Part shown: one piece after another, positions 25,001 through 37,491 of the stretch
Numbering within the stretch: the stretch's first letter is position 1
Layout of the letters: each line of letters starts with the position of its first letter
Assembly (NCBI GenBank): GCA_004431415.1
Contig: QPMI01000477.1
Coordinates: 186,001-250,000 of the forward strand
From: Cyanophora paradoxa
Lineage: Eukaryota; Glaucocystophyceae; Cyanophorales; Cyanophoraceae
Direction of reading: 5' to 3'
DNA: 64,000 nucleotides
Program-made: the position numbers and the translations under genes
The notes under the pieces: generated by a model
The model's input: only the letters and a program-made list of their open reading frames with translations
What the model was told of the DNA's origin: nothing
Databases searched by the model: none

Positions 25001-26571
25001 TACCCCCCGTCAGGTCATCTGCCTCTTCCTCGCGCAGGCCGTCGTCGGCTCCCTCGAGAGGCGCCTCGGGTACCCACTTTCCCTCCCGGCCCACCCCGCC
25101 CCCACCCTTTTCGACGCCGGCTCACCTCGCCCGCAGGGAGAGCGTGCGGCAGCCGAAGGAGTGGCCGCGCTTCTTCGCGACGTACATCCCCGCCCGCTCC
25201 GACTTCTTCATGAGTGCCCTCCCTGCTCCGCCCCCCGCCCCTCCCGCCCGCCCCTCTCGCCCTGAGCGCCGGCGGTCTGCAGCGTACCTGATGCTGACGG
25301 GCTGGACGGGGAACGCGCTGCTGCTGCTCACGCCGCTGGCCCAGCGGCTGCTGCGGCGCGCGCGGCGGCGCCTCGGCCTGCACCCCGTCCTCCGCCTCGC
25401 CGCCCTCGACGGCCCTGGCGGCCCCGGCGGCCCCTCCGACGGCCTCGGCCCCGGGGCCGCGCCCTACGGTCCGGCCGCCGCCGGAGCTGCTGTGGCTGGG
25501 GCGCCTCCCAACGCTCGCGCCCCTGCGCAGAGGGCTGGCTCTCGCACGACGTCTTCGTGCTCTTCGTGGCCCTCGTCTACAGCACCATCCAGCCCCTCGC
25601 CCGCCCCGCCCCCTCCCGGCCCCCGCCCTCACCCGCCCCGCCCCTCACGCCGCCCCGCCGGCAGATGTGCGTCGTCGGGGCCACCCACTTCGCCCTCGGC
25701 TACGCCGTCCTGCGGTTCCCCCTCCCTCCCCCTCTCTCCCCCTCTCCCACAGCTCCGCGCCCGACCGCGGGGGGCAGGTACCAGGGGGCGTGCCTGTACA
25801 CGCCGCGGCACTGCTCGGAGGCGCGCCTCTGGCGCTCCGCCTACGGCTCCGCCGTCTTCTCCCTCGCCTTCTACATGGTGCCCCGCCCGCCCGGCCCGGC
25901 CCCGCCCCGGCCCTTCTCCTGAGCGGCGCGGCGCCCCCCGCAGCTCCTCTCGCTCGCCTTCTTCGTCGAGGCCGCCTTCGTGCCGGGCTACGCCCTCTGC
26001 GGTGCCGCCCCTCCCGTACCCCCCTACTCCCTGGAGCCTTCCCTCCCCGTCGACGGGCCCTCCTCGCTGGCAGCGGCGGGCATCGGCGCGACCGGCATCT
26101 TCTACGTGTGGAGCACCTCCAGGCCCGCCCCGTCCCGCGCGCGGCTGCTGCTCCGCCGTTTTAAGGTTTTCCTAAAGCGTTTGGGCCGTGGCGGGGCAGG
26201 TGGGAGCGGCACTTTCGGGAGCGCATCGGCGAGGCCTGCGCCGCCGCCGACGAGGCGCGCCCCCGAGCCGCCCCCGGCCCTATGTCTCCGAGGCCGCCGC
26301 TGACCCCGCGGTCGGTCCCGCGCCCGCAGGTGTACCGCGGCGCCTACGAGCCCCCCGCCGACGCCTTCGTCCAGCCGGAGTACCCCCTTCCCTTCCGCCC
26401 CCTCCCCCCGCCGGCGCCCGCCTGAGCTGGGGGGGGCGGCAGGCGGCGGCGGCCGTGGCTGGGGGCGGGCCTGCGGCGGGGGAGCACGGCGAGCGTGGGG
26501 AGCGCGGGGGACGTCGGCCTGGGGGGGGCCTTCGGCGGCCGTGCCTCCGCCCCCTCCTCCAACTTCATGTA
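22051..26571 (+). CDS. OSCA: OSCA/TMEM63/CSC1-like mechanosensitive cation channel, full length
   Basis: A predicted membrane cation channel or lipid scramblase gated by osmotic or mechanical force. Early exons: 22051-22339, 22432-22537, 22603-22739, 22817-22909, 22967-23004, 23087-23141, 23195 onward. Order: signal-like start; TM0 SDVVFGVFFLLLFLVLRMRY; TM1 LAMGLLGALLLFPVNATD (the family 'LLPVNATG' motif); TM2 with LHKDYG; cytosolic loop from AVLLTGVPSERTDSELRD. Then 'PRDLMWGELARGRGHRLANA' equals the family 'PRDxxWxNL' segment, followed by TM3 (AAVLALALAWAVPVVTLQDL), 'WVEGFVAVTIVALLG', 'VICLFLAQAVVGSLERRL', 'YLMLTGWTGNALLLLTPLAQ', 'HDVFVLFVALVYSTIQPL', 'VVGATHFALGYAVLRF' and 'SAYGSAVFSLAFYMV' (RSN1_7TM). 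The last intron (GTACCCCC donor) leads to the end ASAPSSNFM and TAG at 26569-26571; reading through that donor would stop at 26425. Many introns start GTACCCC. Family call is firm; several mid-gene exon edges are not resolved. Confidence 0.85.
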
Positions 26572-27304
26572 GGCGAGCTGCGGCTGCAGGCGCCATCGCG
26601 CGTGAGTGTCGAGTCAAACAGATTTAGAAAAATCCGAGCCGTGAGTGTCGAGTCAAGTGATCCGAATATATTCCGAGCCGGCGGGTTCATACCGGGGTAG
26701 TGGCGCCTGTTGCATTCGTACACACTTGACAACAGTCCCCCGCTCCTCGCCTACCGGATACTACCGGATCGCGCGCGAATGTCACGTTGAACTTATTGTT
26801 GTCAAGCGAGCGCTAGCAGAGCTCGAGGGCTCCGCCGCTGGCTTCGGATGCGGGGTCGGAGATATCGATGTTCGTCCGGCGCCGCGGCCTAAAAGCTTCG
26901 AAATCGAATTCGTAGCACCCGCGGCCGAGCAGAGCCCAGCAAGCTTAAGCCCAGAGCTCGCCAGCGTTGACAGGCAGCGCTCGCCGCAGGTGGCTTCGGG
27001 GTCGCAGTAATGCGTGGTATGCATATGCGCATCGCAATGCGATGTGAGGAAGGCATCAAATTAATCAAAATAAGAATATTAATGCGATTGCAACTCCTTG
27101 GTCGAAAATAAAGATAACAGCGGTTGAAATATATACCGCGTCCGGTGATGATACCTTTCTAACTTTCTAAACTTATCACAAATCCAGCGCAAGCGATTCA
27201 AACCAAATGAGACGCTATAGCGTACTGCGCCGCGGCGGTAACCTAGCTGGGAGGAAATGCCTGTAGAAAACGTAACGTATATACGTAAAGTGCGCATGCG
27301 AGCG
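26572..27304. other. Convergent intergenic region
   Basis: Lies between the stop codons of two convergent genes. It shows no coding sequence I can support. 'gtgagtgtcgagtcaa' occurs twice (about 26602 and 26641). Composition is more AT-rich than in the adjacent exons. Confidence 0.5.
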
Positions 27305-30300
27305 CTACATAGCGACGCTGCGGATTTCTCCCGCGTGCTCCAGCCCCGCGGCGGTGGGTGCTGCCCCGTCGCCGTCGCCTAGATCTAGATTCACTGAGAC
27401 GAGCCTCGGCGAGACGGGCGGCGTGCGGCTCGGGCCGCCCCCTGGCTCAGGCAGGCGCGGGATGATGGACGGCGGGTGCGGGGCGCGCGCGCCGGCGTTC
27501 GCGGGGGGCCCGATGTAAACGGACTCGGGGTCGAGGCGGGGGCCGCCCTCGAGCAGCATGTGCACGTGCGAGGCGGGGGCGCCCCGCCCCGTCGGCTTCA
27601 TCTCCTCGCGATCGCCCCGCGCCCCGTACGCCTCCTCCGCGGCCATGACGCCCCCGAACCCCGCCGCGGGCCGCTGGGCCCCGCCCGAATTTCACACGTT
27701 AGATTTCGTAGTCAAGATCTAATCTCTCAATCGAAATTTAAAGAGACGCACGTGGAGGGCCATGCTCTTGACGGTGACGTAGGCCGTGAGCAGCAGCCCG
27801 AGGATCTCGACCGCGCCCTGCGGGGCGGTCGACATCGGTCAGAGCGGCTGGAGACACGTCCCATCCCAAGAGGAGAAACAGCTTCGCGCCTGGGCGAGGG
27901 AGAAGGCGTCGGCGACGGCGTCGAGGGCCGTCGTGCGCGTGATGCGGTCCACCAGCAGGTACACCTGCCCCGATGCGGGGCGATCGGTTATAGCTTCAAT
28001 TTGCCAGGCGATGTTGGCGCCGTGCTGCGCGCACCTGGCTCGGCTTGAACTTGGCGCGAAGCGTCACGCGGGCCTCGGCGCAGTCGTCCACTGCGCGCCC
28101 TGGCGGACACACGACCTGCACAATGCACGTCAATGAACCCGGACGTGGTCAAGCCATCCGTTCGCGAAATTGATGGCGCACGAAGGTGGTCGGGTCGCGC
28201 TCGGCGCGCTCTGTCTCGGAGGACGAGACGGCGGCGAAATAGCGCGGGCGGCCGTCCGCCGCGTCCGAGAAGTGCATCGCTGCGCGTCCCGCGTCGGCCG
28301 CGCCGCGAAAGCCCCAATGCCAAGGCGGGCACGGGTGAGGTCGAGGGGCAGGTCGACGGCGTCGCGGCCGCGGAAGACGGCGTCCTCCGACGACGTCGTC
28401 ACCATCCCCTGCACCTCCACGTACTCCGGGATCTACGGCCGGTCCCACGTAATCAGCGGAGCCTCGGAGGGCGCGCCAAGCGTAGAGGGACAGAGCGGGC
28501 CTGGACGGAGTAGGGGATGGAGACGGCGAAGGCGCGCGACGACTTCAGCTGAAGGGTGACGAAGGTCCCGTCGTTCGCCGCCACGCTGCAGCCCTTTCAG
28601 GCCTGGAGGAACGGGCGGGCCGAACCAGGGCGGCGGGAGGGGGCGCGCCGGCACTGCGGGCAGGTCCAGGTGACCTTGCACGAGCGGCCGGCGTCGGCCT
28701 GCTCGAAGGCGAGGGCGTCGGGCCCGACGAAGCCGGCCCGCTCGTGCGCGACGTCCCCCGCGCCGCAGGGGCCGTCGTAGCCGCGGAACGTTGCGCTCAC
28801 GACGAAGGGGCCCGAGATCGAGCTCGCCGACGGGCTCGTCCCGGGGTTCTGCGCCGCGCGCGTGTGTCAATTTCTTCGAAATGGGCGCACAATGGAAATG
28901 GGCAGTGGACTTGCCAACGACTGCACGATCTGTAACGGCCGCGGGTGAGACGGAATGAGAGGCAGCCGAGCGGGCACTCGAAGAACAGGGGGAGGCGCAC
29001 GGTGTAATTGGCCATGGAGTATTGGACAGCGACGAATAAAACTGCGAAGGGGTCAGCTGCGCCCGGAGCCTCTGATGTACAGCCGCAGCGACGAGCGCTG
29101 AAGAAGTGCGCGACGGCACTCACTGGCGATGACAACGCCGGCGATGCCGACGACGGTGAAGAAAGAGCCGCGCACGGAGCGCTTCTGCTCCGACTCGTCT
29201 TCGGGCCTGTCCTTGCTGAACTCCTCGCCGGGCGGGTCGCTTTTCTCGTCGTGGGCGAGCGAGTCTGCAGCAGCCGTCATGATCATTCGCAATGGCTCGA
29301 CGGAAGGAATTCAAGGGGTGAACTGACTGACCCGTGTACATGCGGTGGAACCAGCGGAGGCGGCGGAGGCGGGCGCGCTTGCCCGCCGGCGTGGACGGGA
29401 TGACGCGGACGTACACGACGAAGCAGGCCCCGACGAGCGCGACCGTGATCGCCGCGCCGATGCCGATCCACGTGAAGACCTGCGCATGGAACGTTGGAAA
29501 TTTGACGGGGGCGAAGCTTAAGGGATATGACGGGACGCACACGGAAGGCGCGGTCGAGCGTGGCCTGCTCCGTCCGCACGACGGCCTGCGAGATCGAGCC
29601 CTTGTTCTGCGGGTAGATGAACTCCTCGCTCTTCTTCTCGACGTCGCCCTCCGCGGCGCTCCCCGACTGCAGCAGCCGCCGCGCGGCAGTGGCGGCCCCG
29701 ACGAGCGCGCGACGCAGGCGGCCGGTGGGCCCCGAGGGCGCGGGGCTCGTGAAGAAGGCGCGGTCAACACGGAGGCCGACGTCGATCGGCTGCGACGTTG
29801 CTGTGGCGGCGGTGCTGTCAGGAGAGAAGGTCGGCACCACGCGGATGAGTCGGCCTCACTCACCAACGGGGCAGAGCTTGCCGGCGGGGCACGGCAGGCA
29901 CGCGCTTCCCCCCGCCTCGGGTAAATACGTCCCGAAGGGGCTGATCGCGAAAAAGGGTGAGAACGCAAGGCCATCAAAGCCGGTGCGCAAGCGCACCACG
30001 GCGTGCACTCCGTCATTGCAATTGTCGCGTTGCGGAAGGTGCCGCTCTCGCACGGGCGGCACTCCAGACCGTCCTCCGACACCGTGCCCAAGCTGCACGC
30101 CGAGCAGGCGGCCGCCCCGGCGGCAGCGACGTGGTTGACGGGGCACGCGAGGCACTGGCCGCTGCCGCTGGGCGAGTATTGGCCTGCCGCGCAAGAGACC
30201 TGCATGCGCGGGCGACGGTGCCAGGTGTCAGATCTAGATCTATAAATGGCTCGAGGCCTCCGCATGGAATCTGTATATATTCTTTACGCCCGCAGGCGGT

Positions 30301-33300
30301 GCGCTCATCATTGGCGATGGTCCCGGCAAGACAAAGCTGCGCGACGAGCGGGAATCGGTAAGATTGGGAACTGAAATGCAAAATGCAAGGAGTTTCGAAT
30401 TCTTGGGCTTCCGCTCTCGCCTGGCATGCGTCCAGTCCCTCTTGGGGCGCCGTCGAGTTGGAGGCGCACGGCTGGCACGCCGACTTGACCTGATCGGGCA
30501 CCTTGCCGGGGGAGCAGGCTGCGACATCGATGCCATTCAGTTTGCACCGCGGAAAAAGCAATATTCGTGGAGCCACGGCTGACCGATGCACGCGATCCTG
30601 TCTGGACGGGAGACAGTGCCAGCGGCGCTGTCCGACCCGCGGCGTTCAGCCAGGGGGCACGCGAGATCGGCACTCTCGGAGGCGGTGAGGGCGCACCAGG
30701 CGGTGCAGGCGGCGCTGCTGTACTTGTCGACGAAGGCGCCGGGCTCGCAGAGCTGACAGACGTGCATCGTCGTGTTGCGGTACATACCCTGCAACGGCGC
30801 GATCGAAAACGTTGACGGACGCGGCCGCAGAGCCAAGTCGACACTGCGGGCGGCGCACGGGGCTGCACGGGTCGCAGGTGGTGAAGTCGGCGCGCGAGTA
30901 GGTCCCGGGGCTGCACGGTGTGCAGGCCTCGCCCCGCCCCAGGTCGTCCGCGTACGTGTTCGGAGGGCACTGCAGAGAGGACCGTGATCAAGAGGGTTCG
31001 CGAACGCAAGTCGAAAGCAAACGGGCAGATTTCTGACCTGCTCGCACGACTTGCCGCCACGCTGCATGAAGGTGCCGCGCTCACACGGAATGCATTTCGT
31101 CCTGCACCGACAATGTTCAGAATTTTTCTATAGCTTTCAAAAGACTGAAGGTGCACAGCGGTTCCCATTTCGCACCCGTCGGAAGCCGCAAACTGGCCGA
31201 GAGGACACGAAGGGCACTCCTTGAACGTCTTTGGTGGCGACACAAAGCCCTGTAATTAATATCGTCGGATTAGCGTGTTTGCAGATCAGTTGCACGCTTC
31301 GACAGCGCTGAGTCTTCAAGGGGCGCACCGGCTTGCACGGGAAGCAATTGTTCTGGCCTTCGGGCTGGTATGTGCCAGCTGCAACATCGCGGCGGTCACT
31401 CGAGCTCGGGAGATACTACATCACGCTCGTGCATTGGGAGGCCCAGGGTGCCCACCTGGGCAGTCTATGCATCGCGTCTGCTCGTCGTTCGTGATCTGGC
31501 CCTTCTCGCACTTCTGGCACTCCACCATGCCCAGCGAGCTGCTGACTTGGCCCTGCGCGCGGACGAGTCGGCTGTGTGGCTGTACTGCAGTTCGTCGCGT
31601 CGTATAAACGCACATTGGGGCACGGCCAGCAGGTTCCGTTTCTCTCGAACCAGCCCGGAAGGCAAGGCCTGCACACCGCTCAGCATAGAGGGCATCTGGG
31701 TTGATTATTTGCGAGCAGAGGCCAACCTGCACTCTGTCCGATCGTCGCTGCTTGCACTTCCACGCTCGCTGCGAAATGTTCGTTCGCTACTCGTCTTTCG
31801 CGCGCCACGTCAGAACGACGCACCAGGGCGTGCAAGCGACGGCCCCGGCGGCGGGCGTGTAGTATCCGAAAGGACACTACGCAAAAAACGGTCCTCTTCA
31901 GCCCTAAAAATCGACGTCAAACTCCACGGGCAGGTACCATATTGCAGGTCTGATTTGCCGGGGAGCGGAAGGTCCCTTGCGAGCACGGCTGCCGAATTGA
32001 AGGCATCAAGAGAGCCATCGCAAAGTTGAGAGCGACCCGCTGCGCTCGGCGCACCACACAGTTCTGGCGATCCATCGAGGCGATCGTGCCAGCGGCGCAG
32101 GCGACGCACTCCCTCGCACCGGCCTCGGGCGTGACCGTGTTGATGGCGCACTCCACGCACGTGCCGTCCTTGGGGTAGAAGCCCGCCCGGCACGGCTCGC
32201 AGGACTGCGGTCCCGATCGATCGAATTAAATGATCATGAATTCGAAAAGATCCAAACCGCTCGCGGAGCCGCGAGGGCACTGCGGCCGGGAAGTGCGCAC
32301 GGTTCGCTCCACAATGGAGACCTTGCCGTCGGGGCAGGGCGTGCAGTCGTCCGCGCCGCCCGCGCTGTACGAGCCGAAGGGGCACACCTCGCACTCGGAC
32401 ATGCTTGCGGCCCGGTACTTGCCCGCCAAGCAGCTGCGAACACGAGCGGCGTCAGACGACGCCGTCGTGGCGCGCAGCAGCTGCGGATAATTATATAAGG
32501 CAGCAGCTGCGGATAATTATATAAGAAGAACAGACGCGAAACAGTTCTGCTTGTCGTCACTTGCGACTTCCCCTGGGGCGCTGCGCATGCGTTAGTTACG
32601 GAGAGGGCCGTGCAAAATTCGCCTGCAGCACCACTCGAGGCACGACTGCGCCCGGTCGACCGGGTTGTACGTGTTGCCGGTGCAAGGCTTGCACGTTCCA
32701 TTGCGCTCGTAGCTGCCCTTCCCGCAGTCGACGCACTCGGACAAGTCCGTGCTGGGGACTGATCCCGGCGAGCAGAGCTTGTACGAGGTGCTGCCCTCGC
32801 CGGCAGTGGCGCCGACGGGCACATTGGAGCAGATCAGCATGCTCACGTTGCGGTACGTCCCGCTAGGGCACGCTGACGGAGAGCAGGTTAAAGGAGATCC
32901 AAGTCGAATAAATTTCCAATAAGCCGCGGAGAATTCGAAGGCGCACGCAAGCAGGTCTGGCTGTCCGCGGAGGCGACCCATCCGTCGTCGCATTTCGTGC
33001 AGTTCGTGGATGCGAGATTCGGCGCCTTGTGGTTGACAGGGCAGCTGCTCGCACGATATCACGAAAAAGCTCAGCCCTCTAATGATCAGAACTCAGCACA
33101 AGACGCACGCTTCGCAGTAGTCATCGTGTTGGAAGCGACCCCGCGGGCACTCGATGCAGTAGCTGCGTGCGGGGTTCGGGACCCACCCGTCCTCGCACTC
33201 CGAGAAGTTTTGTGTGCCCCCGGGCGCGGCGGCCCTCGCCGGTACCGCCGTGCAGTACGTGTGGTTCTCCGAACGGTACGTACCTGCATGCGTACGCGTG

Positions 33301-36300
33301 CACGAGTGCAGGATGGGAATCAAGGATTATATTGTAGTGCGAAAGGCATGCAGGATCAAATTATGCACGCTCACCGGCGCCGCAGGGGATGCACTGCTGC
33401 GAGTCTGGGGTCGCCACCTCCCCGAGCGCGCAGGCCTTGCAGGAGGTCGACCCGCTCAGTGGCGCGATGGCGTTCACAGGGCACCTGCGCGGGCGGCGCT
33501 CGGCGACGCTAACAGGGAGCGATCGCGGCTTGGGCGTCCCCGCTCCGATCTGAACGTCGGCGCACCGCGTGCATACGCCGCCGTCCTTGAAGGTGCCCTT
33601 CGGGCACTCCGCGCAGGCCGAGCGCGTCGCGTCGGGCACCTTTCCGCCCGGGCACATGGTGAAGTTCGCGGAGCCGCGGTGGGCGACGCCTCCCACGGGC
33701 ACCGGCTCGCAGACGGTCATGCTCGCGTTTCGGAACGTGCCTGCCAGCAAGGATAGAGCGAAGTAGAAAGGCGCAGGGCGTGGCCAGCCTACAGACCGGC
33801 CTCGCAGAGGATGCAGGACTGGGCGTCGTCGGCGGCGACTTGACCCTCGCCGCACGGCTCGCAGACGGTGCTTCCCTCCGCGGAAGACTTCTTGAGGACC
33901 GGGCAGCTGGTCGTGATAAGGTCAGATCGTGAGGTGCGGCGCGACATTGCTCGAGCTTACCGCAGGCATGATTCGCCCTTCTGGAAAGTTCCTAATCGTG
34001 TCGTCCATGACATCGTCAGTGGGTTTCGCGCGCGCTGAGCGCCGAGTCCAGTGCGCGATGTGGTTAGGCACCGGCGCTGCAGTTGACGCAGTAGCTCCTC
34101 GAGAGATTCGGAACGGATCCGCTCGGACACCTCGTGAAGTTCGGCGAGCCCTCGGGCGCGTAAGAGAGTTCAGGAACGGGCGCGCAATACGTCATGTTGA
34201 CTCCACGGTATGTCCCTGAACGGCGGATAGAATGTTTAAGTCCCTGAGCTGCACATGCTCGCCCTGAGCCGCACATGCTCACCTGGGCTGCAAGGGATGC
34301 AGGTCTGCGAGTCCGCGCTTGCCACGGATCCGGGGAGGCATGTTTTACACGTCTCCATTCCGCTGTCAGATGTGACGGTATTGAGTCCGCAACTGCAAAA
34401 ATGTAGATTATGTGAATGAGTTCGAGAAGCGAAATTTACATGCATATGCTCTTTCTATGTGTCTGCACTGACCGCTCGCATGCGGTGCCGTTGCGAGCAA
34501 GAAACGTTCCTTTCGGGCTGAAACGTTTTCATTGAAGGACTTTTAAAAGAGCACTGCGTCAGAAAGCACCACTTTGTGCACTCGACAGCCGACCCGGCCG
34601 ACACTTTGCCGGACTCGCAAGGCTTGCATTGACCCACACCGAGCGCCCCTGCAATGAAACCGCATGCGAACTCGATTCAATACATGCGTGCTTGAATATT
34701 AATGCGCAACCTGCATCACTCCCCCTAGGCCTTCCTCGCATTCACGTGCATACCCGACGCGCACCTTCTCGATTTGAGTAAGTCATTGGAGGGCACGGCG
34801 AACACATTGTTGCATTAATGTAGGGCAGAAAGTATCCCGGAGAACAGGCTGCGCGCGCCGAGTGAGTCTCTAGTTAGCAGGCTTTTCGGCATTTTCACGT
34901 ACGCTTGCAGTCTGAGCTCCAACCCGCGGACTCCGTGTAGGTATTGGTGGGGCAGGGTGTGCAAACTTGAGTTGGAGCCTTCGAAAAGGTTCCTCGCTCG
35001 CATTCTGCGAGTCAAATTCGAAACGCACGGCAAGCGTGACTGCGAAGCGCACGGAAACAGGATTCTGATCCTGTGTGGCTGAAGCTTCCCTTTTCACACG
35101 TCGTGCCTGACACGTGGCGCCTTGTCAGCTTGAGAGCTCAGCCGAAAACCTGACAGGAACGCACAAAAGGTACTTCCAGGTCCCGAAAACGTCCCATTAG
35201 GGCACAATTCAGCTTCACGTTCATGCAAAAGCCCGCGTTTCGTACTTGCGCGACCTGCTCAATGGTGCTCACTAAAGTAACTTATCAATCTTACCAATGG
35301 ATTGAATTAAAGCATATAATTACCCGCCGGAAGCGGTAAACAGTCCGCGCCATCACCTCCTCCATTCAGCGAAGGATAGTTGTAGTACTGGAAACCGTCT
35401 CAGCCAAGCGAGCAGCGAATTCAAAGTGCGATTCGAGTATGGAGCTCTCACCTGGCCAGCCGGACAATCGACGTAAAGTTTTAGGATTCGTGCTCTAATT
35501 ATAGTTACAGCGTCAGACGATTCGAGTTCGCCAATTGCAAGCGTATGGTGGCCGGGCAGCTTGGCGCACGGCGTTTGCGTATAGAAAACAATGTACGAAG
35601 TCTCGTGGAAAGGCTCCGAATGCGCAAAGTCCAAGCCTTCATAGGTTCCTGCTGAACTCTGAAGATTCTGAAAGAACCTGAGCTGCAAATGTCATGCAAG
35701 CAAAAAACGATGCATCTTCTAAAGCGAACTCAAATGCAATGAGTGCGTCTACCAGTTCCAGTCGCTGATAGCCATTCCACCTCTGCAAAGTGAGGGTTTA
35801 AATTAAACGCAAATAAAGTGCGCCAAAAAGCTGCAATGCTTACCCAATAAAAGAAGGAAATTCGGATTCAGAAAATGCAGTCACAATTTTTTTGTTTCTT
35901 ATTCCTGTTTCATCGTCGATATTTTCAATCTGGAGAAAACGTTGCAACCTTCCAATTTATTTTTCTGTGGGAGAGAAAGAGAGGCCAACCTTGAAGAGGA
36001 CGCTCGTCCTCGCGCGTGATCTGTATACAATTTTTCGAAGCCTCGATTGACCATCCTTGAAGAACCTTTGCTCGAACGCTTGCCTGTAGTGCACTGTGTT
36101 GTCGATAGAGTGCCTATTTAATGCCATGATCATGATCAATACTTTCAATGACAGAATTTGCGATCGCGAACAAACATATAGAATATGTATCAAAATGCCA
36201 TAACCGGCAATGACAAATATTTGTTCGCACCCTTCCTGAACGATGTACAATGTTCCTGAGGGCTTCATATTAATGATGCGGGACTTATTGTTTGTTGGAG

Positions 36301-37134
36301 TCACAAGTTACCTGCTCTGTATACCGCGGCGGGTACACTGTACCATTGGCTATCCGTTGGCGATGGACTGCTGTAACCAGCTGCAACTGGAAGCATAAGA
36401 CGATCCGCTGCGAGTACCGCAGCTGTTGTTCCGATTCCGCTCGTCCACTGTGAAGGGCGACTGAAGCAAAATTGAAAAACAAATCAACTTCATTTCCAAG
36501 CAACTTAGAAATTGAATCTGTCTTCTTACCGCAGCCGAATGACCTGCAGAGTGTATAAGTTCACACGATTGCGAGCAGATTGTATAATACGCACTTCGTC
36601 TCCCAAAATAAAGAAGGCGAACTTCCGTCCTTCCACCCATTTTCCTTCGAGCGCCTGCATAGCTTCAGCGAGTGTTGCCAAGTAACAGTGTCAGCGTTTG
36701 AAACGCGCACTCCGATGCCGGAACCTGCCTCCCCAGCAAATCCGTTTTGCCCGATGTGGGAATCCAGACAATCGATGGTGCGTTCAGCAATCTTGACTGG
36801 GGGCCGAGCTGGTGGAACTGTAGCCGACCCCGAGTTCACATTCCAAGTCCAAAGAAAGAACACATGTTTGATTTTATTCGTTTGACCGCCGCAACCATAA
36901 CTTGCTGCTCCTTTTGCAAAAAATGGAATCCTGCCATTGACGATAAATGTTAGATAATTGTATAAGCCGACAGAGAAAAAGAGGATATATATACGCAAAC
37001 CTGACGATTGCATGGTAAGTGTACGTTAGCGACGCACTCTTTGCAGTGCTTCCGTCCGCTGCCATAGCAAGCACAGCTGAGCCCGGGGGAAGCTCATATG
37101 CTCTTACATCGCTAGACATGAACGGATTTGTCAT
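27305..37134 (-). CDS. Large cysteine-rich repeat transmembrane protein (ephrin-receptor-like GCC2/GCC3-type modules)
   Basis: ATG at 37134 (MTNPFMSSDVRAYELPPGSA). N-terminal exons encode a globular ectodomain (for example 'GIGVRVSNADTVTWQHSLKL', about 36700). From about 35.5 to 29.9 kb come many exons with one template: G-T-(Y/F)-R-N-x-S-M-x-x-C-x-x-V-P-x-G, a Gly-Ser-Asn-Phe-Thr stretch, C-P-x-G-x-V-P, then R-S-x-C-x-x-C-P-x-G. Examples are near 34.2, 33.7, 33.3 and 32.8 kb. After the repeats: a hydrophobic helix at about 29.4 kb (WIGIGAAITVALVGACFVVY), another near 29.1 kb (SFFTVVGIAGVVIAS), extracellular-looking Cys-containing sequence, a last hydrophobic helix at about 27.8 kb (GAVEILGLLLTAYVTVKSMA) and a Pro-rich tail ending at 27305. 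This resembles the ephrin_rec_like/GCC2_GCC3 families common in algal and oomycete surface proteins. Ligand and role are unknown. Being one gene rather than two is inferred from continuous strand and spacing. Confidence 0.7.
32474..32525. repeat. 26-bp perfect tandem duplication in an intron
   Basis: Units 32474-32499 and 32500-32525 are identical (gcagcagctgcggataat followed by tatataag). It lies in an intron of the Cys-rich gene and is AT-rich at each end of the unit. Confidence 0.8.
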
Positions 37135-37491
37135 CGCAAGCTGTGAACTGTACTAGTGGCCCGGCCGCGTTTTGGCGCGCCGGGGGTGCAAGGGGGGAAT
37201 CTGGATCTAATGAAAGAGTAGTAGTGGCACGAACATGCACGGGGCAGATGTAGATCGACCCCGGCCCAGCGCGCGCGGCAGGTTGCAATTGAAGTAGTAA
37301 AGATAGAGACAGATTATGACTGTAAAGAGTAGAAAAGGGCTGATAAGCAGACGCTGCGATCTAACCGAACAAAGAAAAGCCTGAATGAACTTCGAGATTG
37401 AGTGCACTGTATATGAAAGATTGTTCTGGAGCGGAAAAACCGTGCGCATCAACTGTGTTTGCACGGCCTACCCCTACTCCTGAACAGCTGG
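37135..37491. other. Intergenic region, including candidate left terminal repeat
   Basis: No exon seen. TGCAAGGGGGGAA at 37187-37199 is found inverted at 40946-40958 on the other side of the zinc-finger gene. Confidence 0.4.
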
